A DNA stretch of 64,000 nucleotides, from assembly GCF_005576615.1 (NCBI RefSeq), contig NZ_CP040330.1:1860001-1924000 (forward strand), written 5' to 3'. Under the pieces are notes generated by a model. It was not told the origin of the DNA, searched no databases, and worked only from the letters and a program-made list of their open reading frames with translations. This document shows positions 51,356 through 60,953 of the stretch, piece by piece. Both the position numbers and the translations under genes were made by a program. The stretch comes from Natrinema versiforme (GTDB lineage: Archaea > Halobacteriota > Halobacteria > Halobacteriales > Natrialbaceae). Each line of letters starts with the position of its first letter. Position 1 is the first letter of the stretch.

Positions 51356-53620
51356 TTACGCGTCGGTCGCGTTGGCGTCGGCCTCGGTGTCGTTGGTCGC
51401 GGTATCGTTCATCCCGGTTTCGTTGTCCGCAGTCTCGTTGCCCTCGGCGATGGGCTCGTCCTGCGTGTCCTCCGTCGCGTTCTCGTCGGCTTCCTGCTCT
51501 TCGGGAGCCGCCTCGTCGTCCGTCTCGGGTGCCGAGAGGGAATCGCCCTCGTCCGGCGGGACGATCTGCATGACCGCGCCCGTGTCGCCTTCGGGAACGC
51601 CCTCCTGATTCGCGAGCACGTAGACGTTCCCGTCGTCGTCGTGACCGAACTGCCGGACGAAGTAGGGGAACGAGCCGTCCTCGGTGCCCGAAACTTGGAG
51701 GGCCTCCATGTCCCAGAGTTCGTCTCGAGGGACGACCTCCTGATCCGCGGCGTCCGCTCCGCCGCCATCTCCTGCGGTCTCGTTCATGCCGGCCGACTCG
51801 TTCATGCCGGCCGACTCGTTCATACCGGCCGACTCGTTCATACCGGCCGTTTCGTTCCCCTCGTCGATGGGCTCGTCCTGCGTGTCCTCCGTCGCGTTTT
51901 CGGGGGCTTCCGACTCGTTGGGGCTCATCCCTTCGGTCTCGTTGCCGCCGGCGTCGCCGCCCATCGATTCGCCGCCGTCTTCGGGCTCCGAGGCGGCGAG
52001 GAGCCGACCCGCGGGTTCCTGACGGGCCGGGTCGGCCGTCCAGTCACCGAAGACGTACTTGCCGTCTAGTTCCTCGATATCACCGGCTTCGTACACGTGG
52101 CCGCCGATGATCGTGATCCCGACCGGCTCGCCGTCGTAGACGTGCGGGTACTCGACGATCGGGTCCTGAAGCTCCTGTCCGTCGTAGGGCGCTTCGTCGG
52201 GGGCCGAGTCGGGACAGTCCTCCGGCGGATCGCTCGGGCTGTCCGTGCTAAAGCAGTGGGTCCCCTCCTTGATGTTCCAGCCGTAGTTGCCGCCGGCCTC
52301 GACGATGTTCGCCTCCTCGAAGAGGTCCTGCCCGGCGTCGGAGACGAACAGCCGGCCGTCGCTGTCGAACGAGATGCCGAACGGGTTTCGCATCCCCCAC
52401 GCGTAGTACTCGTCGCGGGCGTCGTCGACGTCGACCAGCGGGTTGTCGTCCGGAATGCCGTACGGCCGCTCGTCGCTCTCGACGTCGACGTCGATCCGGT
52501 GGACGCCGCCGAGCAGATTCTCGCTGACGTCCTGTCCGTTCCCGCCCGCGTTGTCGTCGTACCAGTCCTCGACGTGGCCCTCCATGTCGTCGTTCGCCCC
52601 GCCGCCGTCGCCCATCGGGACGTAGAGGTAGCCGTCGGGGCCGAACGCCATCGGCCCGGCGTCGTGGTTGTACTGGGGCTTCTGGAACTCCATCAGGACC
52701 CGTTCGGAGTCGGGGTCGGCCTGACTCATGTCCCCGTTCGCCTGATACTCGGAGACGACTTCGACGTGGCTCCAGCCCTCGGGCGTCTCGTCGTTCGGCG
52801 GGGCGCTGTAGTGGATGAAGAAGCGGCCGTTCTCCGCGAAGTCGGGGTGGAACTCGACGCCGAGCAGCCCCCGCTCGTCGTAGTCCTGATTCGGGTCCGC
52901 ATAGTCGCCCTCGAACGTCCCGAGTTCGACGAGCTGGTCGCTGACATCGAGGAACGGCTCGTCCTGCAGGCCGTCGTCAGTGACGACCCAGAGCTCGCCG
53001 GTCTGGTCGGCGACGAAGTACCGGTCCTCGTCTTCGTCCGCCACGGCGAAGTCCGTCGGCGCGGTCATTCCCTCCGCGAGCGTCTGGACGCCGATCTCCG
53101 TTCCCGGCTCGAAGAAGGCCTCCGCCTCACCGTCTCCGGACTCTTCGGCCGCTCCGTTACCGCCACCGCCGACCGAGACATCTCCGCGCATCGTCGCTCG
53201 ATGGGGCTCGCAGTAGTACTCGGCCATCTCGCTCGTCGCCTCGAACTCGAGGGACTGCGTCTCTCCCTGCTCGCTCATGAGTTCGGTCCGCTCGAGGTCC
53301 TCGCCCTCGCTGTCAACGATGACGAGGTTGTGGGCGGCACCGTCGAGGTTCTCCCACGTGATCTCGTAGGTGGTTCCCTCCTCGAGTTCCAGCGTCGGGT
53401 TCGTTTCGTCCGCGATTTCCTCGGGTGCGACGCCGATCCAGCCGCTCGTCTCGCCGCCGAGCTCGATCGACTCGGTCTCCTGGGCGAGTGCGACGTTGCC
53501 CAGACCGACGACCCCACCCGCGGCCGCGGCGGCTTGCAGTACGCGGCGGCGGGACGTCGATGGATAGTTGCCGGCCGACTCCGTTCCGGGGGTCGATCGC
53601 TCGTCGGGTTGCTCGCTCAT
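51356..53620 (-). CDS. Tat-exported cupredoxin-PQQ-type sugar dehydrogenase fusion with sequon repeats
   Basis: 754 residues. Tat signal TSRRRVLQAAAAAGGVVGLG (about 23-42). A cupredoxin-like domain (about 52-152) follows, with His in AAHNLVIV and Cys/His/Met in YYCEPHRATM. A six-bladed aldose/sorbosone dehydrogenase propeller (GSDH) starts near residue 175 (TAPTDFAVAD...), with ERGLLGVEFHPDF, AFGPDGYLYVPMGDGG and WGMRNPFGISFD. Residues about 560-625 insert repeats with N-E-S/T sequons (four 6-residue units AGMNES/T), and the tail (about 707-754) is again Asn-x-Thr-rich. The tandem 18-nt units are at 51781-51852. It likely oxidises sugars outside the cell and passes electrons to its own copper site. 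Confidence 0.88.
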   Translation of the reverse strand: MSEQPDERSTPGTESAGNYPSTSRRRVLQAAAAAGGVVGLGNVALAQETESIELGGETSGWIGVAPEEIADETNPTLELEEGTTYEITWENLDGAAHNLVIVDSEGEDLERTELMSEQGETQSLEFEATSEMAEYYCEPHRATMRGDVSVGGGGNGAAEESGDGEAEAFFEPGTEIGVQTLAEGMTAPTDFAVADEDEDRYFVADQTGELWVVTDDGLQDEPFLDVSDQLVELGTFEGDYADPNQDYDERGLLGVEFHPDFAENGRFFIHYSAPPNDETPEGWSHVEVVSEYQANGDMSQADPDSERVLMEFQKPQYNHDAGPMAFGPDGYLYVPMGDGGGANDDMEGHVEDWYDDNAGGNGQDVSENLLGGVHRIDVDVESDERPYGIPDDNPLVDVDDARDEYYAWGMRNPFGISFDSDGRLFVSDAGQDLFEEANIVEAGGNYGWNIKEGTHCFSTDSPSDPPEDCPDSAPDEAPYDGQELQDPIVEYPHVYDGEPVGITIIGGHVYEAGDIEELDGKYVFGDWTADPARQEPAGRLLAASEPEDGGESMGGDAGGNETEGMSPNESEAPENATEDTQDEPIDEGNETAGMNESAGMNESAGMNESAGMNETAGDGGGADAADQEVVPRDELWDMEALQVSGTEDGSFPYFVRQFGHDDDGNVYVLANQEGVPEGDTGAVMQIVPPDEGDSLSAPETDDEAAPEEQEADENATEDTQDEPIAEGNETADNETGMNDTATNDTEADANATDA
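51449..51481. repeat. 33-nt dispersed repeat, copy 1 (in the sugar dehydrogenase tail)
   Basis: Identical over 33 nt to 51866-51898; both encode N-A-T-E-D-T-Q-D-E-P-I. Marks duplication of the sequon-rich segment within the gene. Confidence 0.75.
51781..51852. repeat. Four tandem 18-nt units (sequon repeat)
   Basis: Unit ctcgttcatgccggccga, with a g-to-a change in units three and four. Encodes the hexapeptide repeat N-E-S-A-G-M on the minus strand. Confidence 0.85.
51866..51898. repeat. 33-nt dispersed repeat, copy 2 (in the sugar dehydrogenase insert)
   Basis: Identical to 51449-51481, about 0.4 kb away in the same gene and orientation. Confidence 0.75.
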
Positions 53621-53916
53621 GTTGGGCTCACACCAGCGCCGTTGCCCGATACGAGGATAAACCGGTTCGACTGTTTCCCCGAATTCCTAGCCCAATAGTA
53701 GATTGTCTCCGAATCGCCCGACGGAGTCGGGTGTAAAACGGTATTACTCGAGAGACATCGGCGATGTTACTCGAGTCTAATTCGAGATTCAACCGCTCGG
53801 ACTGCGCTCTCGGGCTTCTATTTGGGAATTGGTCACACAGGATCGGCACGGATCCGCTGGGGAGTCTCGCCGACCGATTCGACTTCGACGCCGAGGGCCG
53901 AATCCCGACGAGGTTC

Positions 53917-55599
<1,683 letters not shown>

Positions 55600-55686
55600 T
55601 ATGGTTATCGTGGACGGGCCGGGGCTTCAACTTTGATGAACACGTCAAGCTTTCCCGTTCGTCTCGCCGGGACGGTTGAAATCGCC

Positions 55687-56016
55687 TCAGACGTTGTCGT
55701 CCGGGTCGTGTCGGTCGGCCATCCGCGACGCCTCCTCGGCGTAGCGCTCCCGCATCGCCGGGTCGTCGACGGTTCCGAGCGCGTCCGTCGAGACGCGGAG
55801 ACCGGCCTTCGTCTCTCGAGCGGGGCCGGTAAAGCTCGTGAGCGCGCGCTCGCGGCGGTGGTACCGGCGGCCGTCTTCGGTCGCGTAGACGAGGATGACG
55901 AGATTGAGTTCGTCGTCCCCGTAGGTTCGTTCGACGAGCCAGACGCACACCGCGTCGTCCTCGCCGTCGGCTGATTCGCCGCCCTCGACCGTCGAATCGG
56001 GTTTATTCGAAGTCAT
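55687..56016 (-). CDS. Conserved haloarchaeal hypothetical protein
   Basis: 109 residues from ATG 56016 (MTSNKPDSTVEGGESADGED). An acidic N-terminal tail is followed by a compact beta-rich core: AVCVWLVERTYGDDELNLVILVYAT then RRYHRRERALTSFTG, and an alpha-helical end with DPAMRERYAEEASRMADRHD. I do not recognise a named domain. It lies just upstream of the mutase gene on the same strand (87 nt), so cotranscription is possible. Confidence 0.7.
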   Translation of the reverse strand: MTSNKPDSTVEGGESADGEDDAVCVWLVERTYGDDELNLVILVYATEDGRRYHRRERALTSFTGPARETKAGLRVSTDALGTVDDPAMRERYAEEASRMADRHDPDDNV

Positions 56017-56072
56017 GACTGTCACTCGGATCGCCACTACCGCTTATGTCTCGAGGCGTCGACGGCCCGCCT

Positions 56073-56330
56073 ATGACCGCGGATTCGTCGGGATTGTCGG
56101 AGCCGCCGGGGCGGGCGGACGACGCGGGCGACCGCCGCCGTGCCGCCCGCTACGTCGCGCCGTTTCTGGCGCTCGGATTGGTGAACCTTGGGCTCTTGCT
56201 CCGCTGGGGACTGGACCCGCTGTGGGCGTTCGCGATCCTCCCGCCGATGCTCTTTCTCTCGGGAATCGGCTGGATCGCGTTCCGTCACGGCTTCGACCAG
56301 CGGCCCGCCGGAGCGGGATCGGACCGGTGA
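56073..56330 (+). CDS. Two-TM small membrane protein
   Basis: 85 residues from ATG 56073; an in-frame ATG at 56046 would add nine residues but precedes the likely TSS set by TTATG at 56044-56048. A polar N-terminus, then hydrophobic hairpin YVAPFLALGLVNLGLLLRWG and FAILPPMLFLSGIGWIAF, and a basic/acidic tail. Haloarchaea contain many such small hairpin proteins of unknown function. Divergent from the 55687-56016 gene. Confidence 0.65.
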   Translation: MTADSSGLSEPPGRADDAGDRRRAARYVAPFLALGLVNLGLLLRWGLDPLWAFAILPPMLFLSGIGWIAFRHGFDQRPAGAGSDR

Positions 56331-56363
56331 GACGGACCGAACGACCGGTGTCATCCGCGTCGG

Positions 56364-56951
56364 TTACCGGCCCGTATCGTACTTGTACGTGGCCGAGTCG
56401 GGATCGATGCCGAAGTCCTCCGGCGACTCCTCGTCGTCCGTCTCGTCGCGCCCCTCCGGCGCGCGCTTGAACGCTTCCCGGAACCGGTCGGGCATCCGGA
56501 ACTCGTCGACGTCGATCGTCAGCGGCACCGCGTCGGGATCGGTACCCTCCCGTTTGTCCTCGAGGCGCTCCTGCAGAACCGCCGGCAGTTCGGACTCCTC
56601 GAGCCGCTGGAAGCCGAACTGGGCGAGGTAGGCACCCGTCCCGGTCAGGACGTAGACGGTCTCGAACCCCTGATCCCCGGCGTACTCCACGAGCCGTTCG
56701 ACGATGTGGGCCCCGACGCCCTGCTCGCGCCAGCCCTCGAGGACGCCGATACTGGTCAGTTCGCAGACGGACTCGTCACCGTCGTCGGTCTTGTGGATGC
56801 GGATGCGGCCGAACCCGGCCTTCTCACCGGATTCCTCGTCGACGGCGATGACGTAGTCACGGGAGCGAAACGCCGTCTCGTCGAGTCCCATCGACTCGAT
56901 GTGATCCAGCAACCAGACCTCTTCCCTGTTTTTCGCGTCCCGCACGTACAT
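56364..56951 (-). CDS. GNAT N-acetyltransferase
   Basis: 195 residues from ATG 56951 (MYVRDAKNREEVWLLDHI). GNAT core: YVIAVDEESGEKAGFGRIRI, CELTSIGVLEGWREQGVGAHIVERLVEYA (acetyl-CoA loop REQGVG), GTGAYLAQFGFQRLEE. A C-terminal acidic extension of about 40 residues (KRAPEGRDETDDEESPEDFG). The likely acceptor is a small amine or protein N-terminus; not determinable. A CTTTTGG element 27 nt upstream may be its TATA box. Confidence 0.85.
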   Translation of the reverse strand: MYVRDAKNREEVWLLDHIESMGLDETAFRSRDYVIAVDEESGEKAGFGRIRIHKTDDGDESVCELTSIGVLEGWREQGVGAHIVERLVEYAGDQGFETVYVLTGTGAYLAQFGFQRLEESELPAVLQERLEDKREGTDPDAVPLTIDVDEFRMPDRFREAFKRAPEGRDETDDEESPEDFGIDPDSATYKYDTGR

Positions 56952-56974
56952 GATGCGACGTAGGAGGTGTGCAG

Positions 56975-56981
56975 CCAAAAG
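56975..56981 (-). promoter_or_regulatory. TATA-like box for the GNAT gene
   Basis: CTTTTGG on the minus strand, centred 27 nt upstream of ATG 56951. Confidence 0.4.
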
Positions 56982-57204
56982 CGTTTGTGGGTTGCCAGTA
57001 ACTCGTCAGTGCCGCGCTGTCGCCGCTGTGACGGCGGCGACGCGCTCGCTCGAGACACTATCAGACAAATAATCTATTTTGGCACCATATATCCATGAAT
57101 GATGTTTTATACTCGAGTTAGGATAGATAGTGATCCCATATATCTCAGTATATCCGAACACGTGGGAAATACTTTTCACCCATCGTGTTCATTGTTGGCA
57201 TATC

Positions 57205-57474
57205 ATGGCCGAATGCGAACGCTGCGGCGACGAGGTGGCTCGACGGTTCACGCACCGAATCCGAACTGAGACCATGACGCACAGACGGACCCAGCGCGTC
57301 TGTGCGGCGTGTCACCCGTCCCTTCCGGACTTGCTCGAGGCCGATCGGTCGTCGGACCGGGTCGTCGCCGACGGCGGCACCCTCGCGACCGACTGTCCGG
57401 TCTGTACCGGGTACACGGTACCCGACGGCGAATCCGACGTCTGCGTCGATTGTGGCTGGACCAACGTCCGGTAG
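57205..57474 (+). CDS. Double zinc-ribbon small protein
   Basis: 89 residues from ATG 57205. The first Cys set is AECERCGDE (Cys4, Cys7) and VCAACH (Cys33, Cys36). The second is TDCPVCTGY (Cys64, Cys67) and VCVDCGW (Cys80, Cys83). Two independent zinc ribbons are joined by an acidic linker. Haloarchaeal proteins like this may bind RNA, DNA or partners; the role is unknown. The AT-rich spacer upstream (from about 57060) may hold regulatory sites. Confidence 0.75.
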   Translation: MAECERCGDEVARRFTHRIRTETMTHRRTQRVCAACHPSLPDLLEADRSSDRVVADGGTLATDCPVCTGYTVPDGESDVCVDCGWTNVR

Positions 57475-57541
57475 CGACGAACGATCCGCGACCGCGGGCG
57501 GTGCCGGTGATCGGACCGACTCCGAGACCGGACAGCATCGC

Positions 57542-58504
57542 TCATCGAATCGATTCTCGAGACGAATCACGAGCGGCGGTTCGCGTTCGCTCGAGCAGCC
57601 GTTCGATCCGGTCGTCGGTCGAGGGATGGGTCGAGAGGAGTCGGGTCAACTCGTCTTCGTCCGCTTCGGTGTGGACGTACAGGGTCGAGAGCAACCCCTG
57701 TGCGGGCTCGGCGGTGCGCTGGATCGTCCGGAGCGCGCGAGCGAGTGCGACCGGCTTGCCGGTGACCGCGGCGGCGCGGTCGTCGGCGGCGTACTCCCGC
57801 CGGCGCGAGTGTGCGCGGACGGCGAGGGTCACGAGGAGAAAGCAGGCCACGACGCCGCCCTCGACGACCTGCAGCAGTCGGCCGAACGCCGTCCGCGACC
57901 ACGACGCCGGATCGCCGCGCGCCCACGCGACCGCTCGAGCGATCCCGGCCAGCGGGAGCAAGAACGGAGCCAGCACCAGAACGACCAGCCCCGCGACGGT
58001 CCGGAAGACGCTGTAGGCGAGCGTCTGTATGAACGCGTCGTAGCGCTCGAGGTGGGCGAGTTCGTGGGCGGCGAGTGCCTCGAGTTCGTCGAGCGACAGC
58101 ACCCGGAGGAGCGAGCGGTCGAGGACGACGACGCCGTTTCGCTTGCTGCCCAGCGCGAAGGCGTTGGGCATTGGCAGCCGGGCGATCAGGATCGTGGGCG
58201 AATCGACGGCCATGCGGGACTCGAGTGTGTCGATCCGCCGGTAGAACCCGGGCGCGTGTGAACGCGGCAGTTCGACCGCCTCGAGGCTCGAGAGGAGTTG
58301 TTTCGTGCCGAGCCGATAGCTCAGGTAGCCGCCGAGGAGCCCAACCGCGACGATCAACAGGACCGCCGTCGCAGGGTCGGGCGCCGAGGCCCGGAGCACC
58401 GACAGCGCCCAGTAACAGACAGCCGCCAGTCCGAGATACCACACCAACAGCAGGCAGCCGACCAGTGCCATCAGGAGCCGGGTCCCCGCGGGACGAGCAG
58501 ACAT
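57542..58504 (-). CDS. M48-family membrane metalloprotease (HtpX-like)
   Basis: 320 residues. Two hydrophobic helices at the N-terminus, then the zinc motif AHELAHLERYD near residue 147, and two further helices. The third ligand Glu is in RRREYAADDRAA. Gluzincin fold of HtpX/Ste24 type; acts on misfolded membrane proteins. The sequence PMPNAFALGSKRNGVVVLDRSLL before the zinc site is typical. Haloarchaea have several such proteases. Stand-alone. Confidence 0.9.
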   Translation of the reverse strand: MSARPAGTRLLMALVGCLLLVWYLGLAAVCYWALSVLRASAPDPATAVLLIVAVGLLGGYLSYRLGTKQLLSSLEAVELPRSHAPGFYRRIDTLESRMAVDSPTILIARLPMPNAFALGSKRNGVVVLDRSLLRVLSLDELEALAAHELAHLERYDAFIQTLAYSVFRTVAGLVVLVLAPFLLPLAGIARAVAWARGDPASWSRTAFGRLLQVVEGGVVACFLLVTLAVRAHSRRREYAADDRAAAVTGKPVALARALRTIQRTAEPAQGLLSTLYVHTEADEDELTRLLSTHPSTDDRIERLLERTRTAARDSSRESIR

Positions 58505-58773
58505 CGGTGTCGAACCGACCTACGGGCGGCCGGTTGAAACGGGTATCGAACTCACTCCGATTCTCTCCCCATCAACACCGTGTAAAGCGTCCAACTAGCT
58601 TGATATAGCTGTATGGCAAGTGCTTGTTCACCTCGCAGTCATCCCCTGCTCGACGAATATGATGTAGTAGCATCGATCCCGCAGACTTCGATCGGAGTTA
58701 CGTCTTGAAGCACTACACGAGGTGGGCGAAACTAACGATCCAACAGTTGAAAGTCACGTTGCGTGTGGGTATC

Positions 58774-58989
58774 TCACGACCGTCTGTTCAGATGCACCGC
58801 ACGTACGAGTAAGCCAACAGCTACCGCGAACCACAGGACTGCCCACACATCTGATGGGATCGGGTCCTCGATGATGTCGGTCAGTACCGCCACAAGATAC
58901 ACCGAACTAAGCAGTGCAATTCCGAGTTGTACTCTGAACGGGAGTCTGGCATAGAGGCCACCGCCAGCGGTAGTTTCATCGGGCGACAT
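58774..58989 (-). CDS. Small two-TM hypothetical protein
   Basis: 71 residues from ATG 58989 (MSPDETTAGGGLYARLPF). Two hydrophobic segments: VQLGIALLSSVYLVAVLTDI and VWAVLWFAVAVGLLVRAVHL, and a short basic tail. A longer frame upstream is less likely because it is basic with no promoter. Family not recognised. Confidence 0.6.
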   Translation of the reverse strand: MSPDETTAGGGLYARLPFRVQLGIALLSSVYLVAVLTDIIEDPIPSDVWAVLWFAVAVGLLVRAVHLNRRS

Positions 58990-59163
58990 AAATTGCTGTA
59001 GGTGATTTCGATGGATAACCTTTCGGATGATCAACCTGTTCTGATAGACTTGCATACTCACCTAACTGTTGTTCTAACAATGGAAGTGTCGAATCGTGAA
59101 TGTTTTAAACCGATCGAACTCGGAATGTGACATGGCTGTCAGCCAGCATTGCTTCTCGAGCAA

Positions 59164-60090
59164 TCAGCCGGCCGATAGCGCCTCTTCGAGTTGCTCCTCG
59201 ATGGCGTCCAGTTCGTCGCGTAATTCCTCGCCCTCGGCACCCTCGAGGTCGTCGATCCGGTCGGCGATCCCCTGTAGCCGCGAGTACTTCTCGTCCTCGT
59301 CGACGCTGGTCTTTTGGACGTAGACATCCTCGTCGACGTCGTAGACCTCGCTCTCCTCGAGATCGGTCACGGCGAGGACGACATCCAGTTTGTCCCGGTC
59401 GACGCCCGTCACCCACTCGCGGGGGATGCCGCGCTCGTCGAGGGCGGCGAAGATCGTTTCGGCGTCTTTGGGCTGGCGTCGCTCCCGGGTCGTCCGTCGG
59501 ACGGTTCCGTAGCGGCCGTGGAGTTCCTGGTCCGGCCCGAGTCGCTCGAGCAGCGGGTCTCGAGCCGATCGCCGGACCCGGTTGGAGCCGTGCTGGAGGT
59601 CGGACGCGAGCACGTAGAGGTCCGTCAGCGAGTCGGTATCGAGGGCCGCGGGATCGTCGGCGTCGAGTTCCTCGAGCAAGGCGGCCAGCAACAGGGCGTC
59701 GTCGTGGACGCGTTCGGGCGGGTTTCGGGCGTCCGACGCGGGAACGAGAAACGGACTGTCCCCGGCGGTCCCGTCGGCGTCGTACCTGATCGTTTCGTCG
59801 TCGGCAGCGTACTCGTCGGCGAGGGTCACGACGCTGGCGTGCGGTTCGACCCCCGGCTGGAGGTGGTCGATCGAAACCTCGCCCTCGTCGAGTCGCTCGA
59901 GGAAGACGACGAACTGCTCGCGCCAGAGCGGTCGCGTCTCCCCGCTGTCGCCGAACCGGACGACGATCCGGTCGTCGTCGGTCCGCTCGACCTCGAACGG
60001 CCGCTCGGAGACGGGCGTCAGCAGTTCGGTACCCGGCTCGAGGGCCTCACACTGCTGCCGGAGGCTCGCCCACGTATCGTCGGGTTCCAT
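59164..60090 (-). CDS. Conserved haloarchaeal protein of unknown function
   Basis: 308 residues from ATG 60090 (MEPDDTWASLRQQCEALEPG). An N-terminal beta-rich part with ELLTPVSERPFEVERTDDDR and FVVFLERL. A middle helical region DALLLAALLEELDADDPAAL and DLYVLASDLQHGSNRVRRSA follows. The end has VYDVDEDVYVQKTSVDEDEK and a coiled coil DRIDDLEGAEGEELRDELDA. No named domain is recognised. A CTTTTTC element lies about 26 nt upstream. Confidence 0.72.
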   Translation of the reverse strand: MEPDDTWASLRQQCEALEPGTELLTPVSERPFEVERTDDDRIVVRFGDSGETRPLWREQFVVFLERLDEGEVSIDHLQPGVEPHASVVTLADEYAADDETIRYDADGTAGDSPFLVPASDARNPPERVHDDALLLAALLEELDADDPAALDTDSLTDLYVLASDLQHGSNRVRRSARDPLLERLGPDQELHGRYGTVRRTTRERRQPKDAETIFAALDERGIPREWVTGVDRDKLDVVLAVTDLEESEVYDVDEDVYVQKTSVDEDEKYSRLQGIADRIDDLEGAEGEELRDELDAIEEQLEEALSAG

Positions 60091-60178
60091 ACGCTGGCTA
60101 CGACGAGCGGGCGGAAAAAGCGCGACCACGAATCTGCCACCGGCCCGCGATCACGGTCTCGCTGGCGGAAAGGGCGGG

Positions 60179-60835
60179 CTACTCGAGGACCGAGGGAAGC
60201 CGCGAGAGCGACGGGAGGTGGTAGGTCGGGGTCACGTCCGACTCGAGTCGCGCGTCGTCGTCGGATCGCGAGAGCAACACCGAGTCGATGCCCGCGTTGT
60301 CGGCCGCCCGCACGTCGACGGCTCGGTCGCCGACGTACAGCGCGTCGTCGGCCTCGAGGGAGTCCATCGCGGTCTCGATGTTCGTCGGATCGGGCTTGCG
60401 CCGGGCGAGCCCGTCGGGGGTCAGCGGACAGCCGTAGACGGTCTCGAACAGCGACCGGAGTCCGAACCGGTCGAGCAGCGTCGAGACCACGGACGGGTGG
60501 TTGTCGCTGACGATGCCGAGGGGCAACTCGAGCGACCGAACGGCGGCCACGTCGTCGTAGGCCGAGCGCAGCCCGCGCTCGACTTCCTCACACTGGGCAC
60601 GGACCATCTCGCGGGCGGCCTGCGCACAAAACGCGTCGGTCTCGATGCCGAGGCTGCGACAGCGCTCGGCGATCGATTCGAAGTCGCCCCGGAGGAGCGC
60701 CTGTAGCGTCTCGGTCGCCGGTTCGGACCGGCCGAGTTGCTCGTACGTTCGGTCGAGGGCAGCGGACAGCCGCTGGGACGACGGGCTCTCGACGACGACC
60801 CCGTCGAAGTCGAACAGGACCGCATCGTACGTCAT
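60179..60835 (-). CDS. HAD-superfamily hydrolase
   Basis: 218 residues. HAD motif I FDFDGVVVE (Asp nucleophile near 9), motif II ser in IVSDNHP, motif III Lys in RKPDPTNIE, motif IV YVGDRAVDVRAAD. A helical cap (residues about 20-90) suggests a phosphoglycolate phosphatase-like C1 enzyme acting on small phosphorylated metabolites. Separated by 118 nt from the AOR gene, divergently. Exact substrate cannot be read. Confidence 0.9.
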   Translation of the reverse strand: MTYDAVLFDFDGVVVESPSSQRLSAALDRTYEQLGRSEPATETLQALLRGDFESIAERCRSLGIETDAFCAQAAREMVRAQCEEVERGLRSAYDDVAAVRSLELPLGIVSDNHPSVVSTLLDRFGLRSLFETVYGCPLTPDGLARRKPDPTNIETAMDSLEADDALYVGDRAVDVRAADNAGIDSVLLSRSDDDARLESDVTPTYHLPSLSRLPSVLE

Positions 60836-60859
60836 ACTGGCACGGGTATTTCCGGCGGG

Positions 60860-60867
60860 ATTATAAT
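60860..60867 (-). promoter_or_regulatory. TATA box for the HAD hydrolase gene
   Basis: ATTATAAT on the minus strand, centred 28-29 nt upstream of ATG 60835. Confidence 0.55.
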
Positions 60868-60953
60868 TCTGTTGCGATCATCGGCTCGGCAGCCCGCGAT
60901 CGCCGCGGCGGTCGGGGCCCAGAGCTAAGGCGATCGCCGTGGTGTGTGGTCCC

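Noticed and set aside
51781-51852. CRISPR-like or mobile repeat
   Set aside because: The units are contiguous, 18 nt long, without spacers, and encode a peptide repeat in frame.
58613-58812. Two short overlapping frames that might be a broken gene (e.g. DRSYVLKHYTRWAKLTIQQL)
   Set aside because: The segments look protein-like, but each is under 50 codons, no family is recognised, and the right end overlaps the small two-TM gene. A search would be needed to call it a relic.
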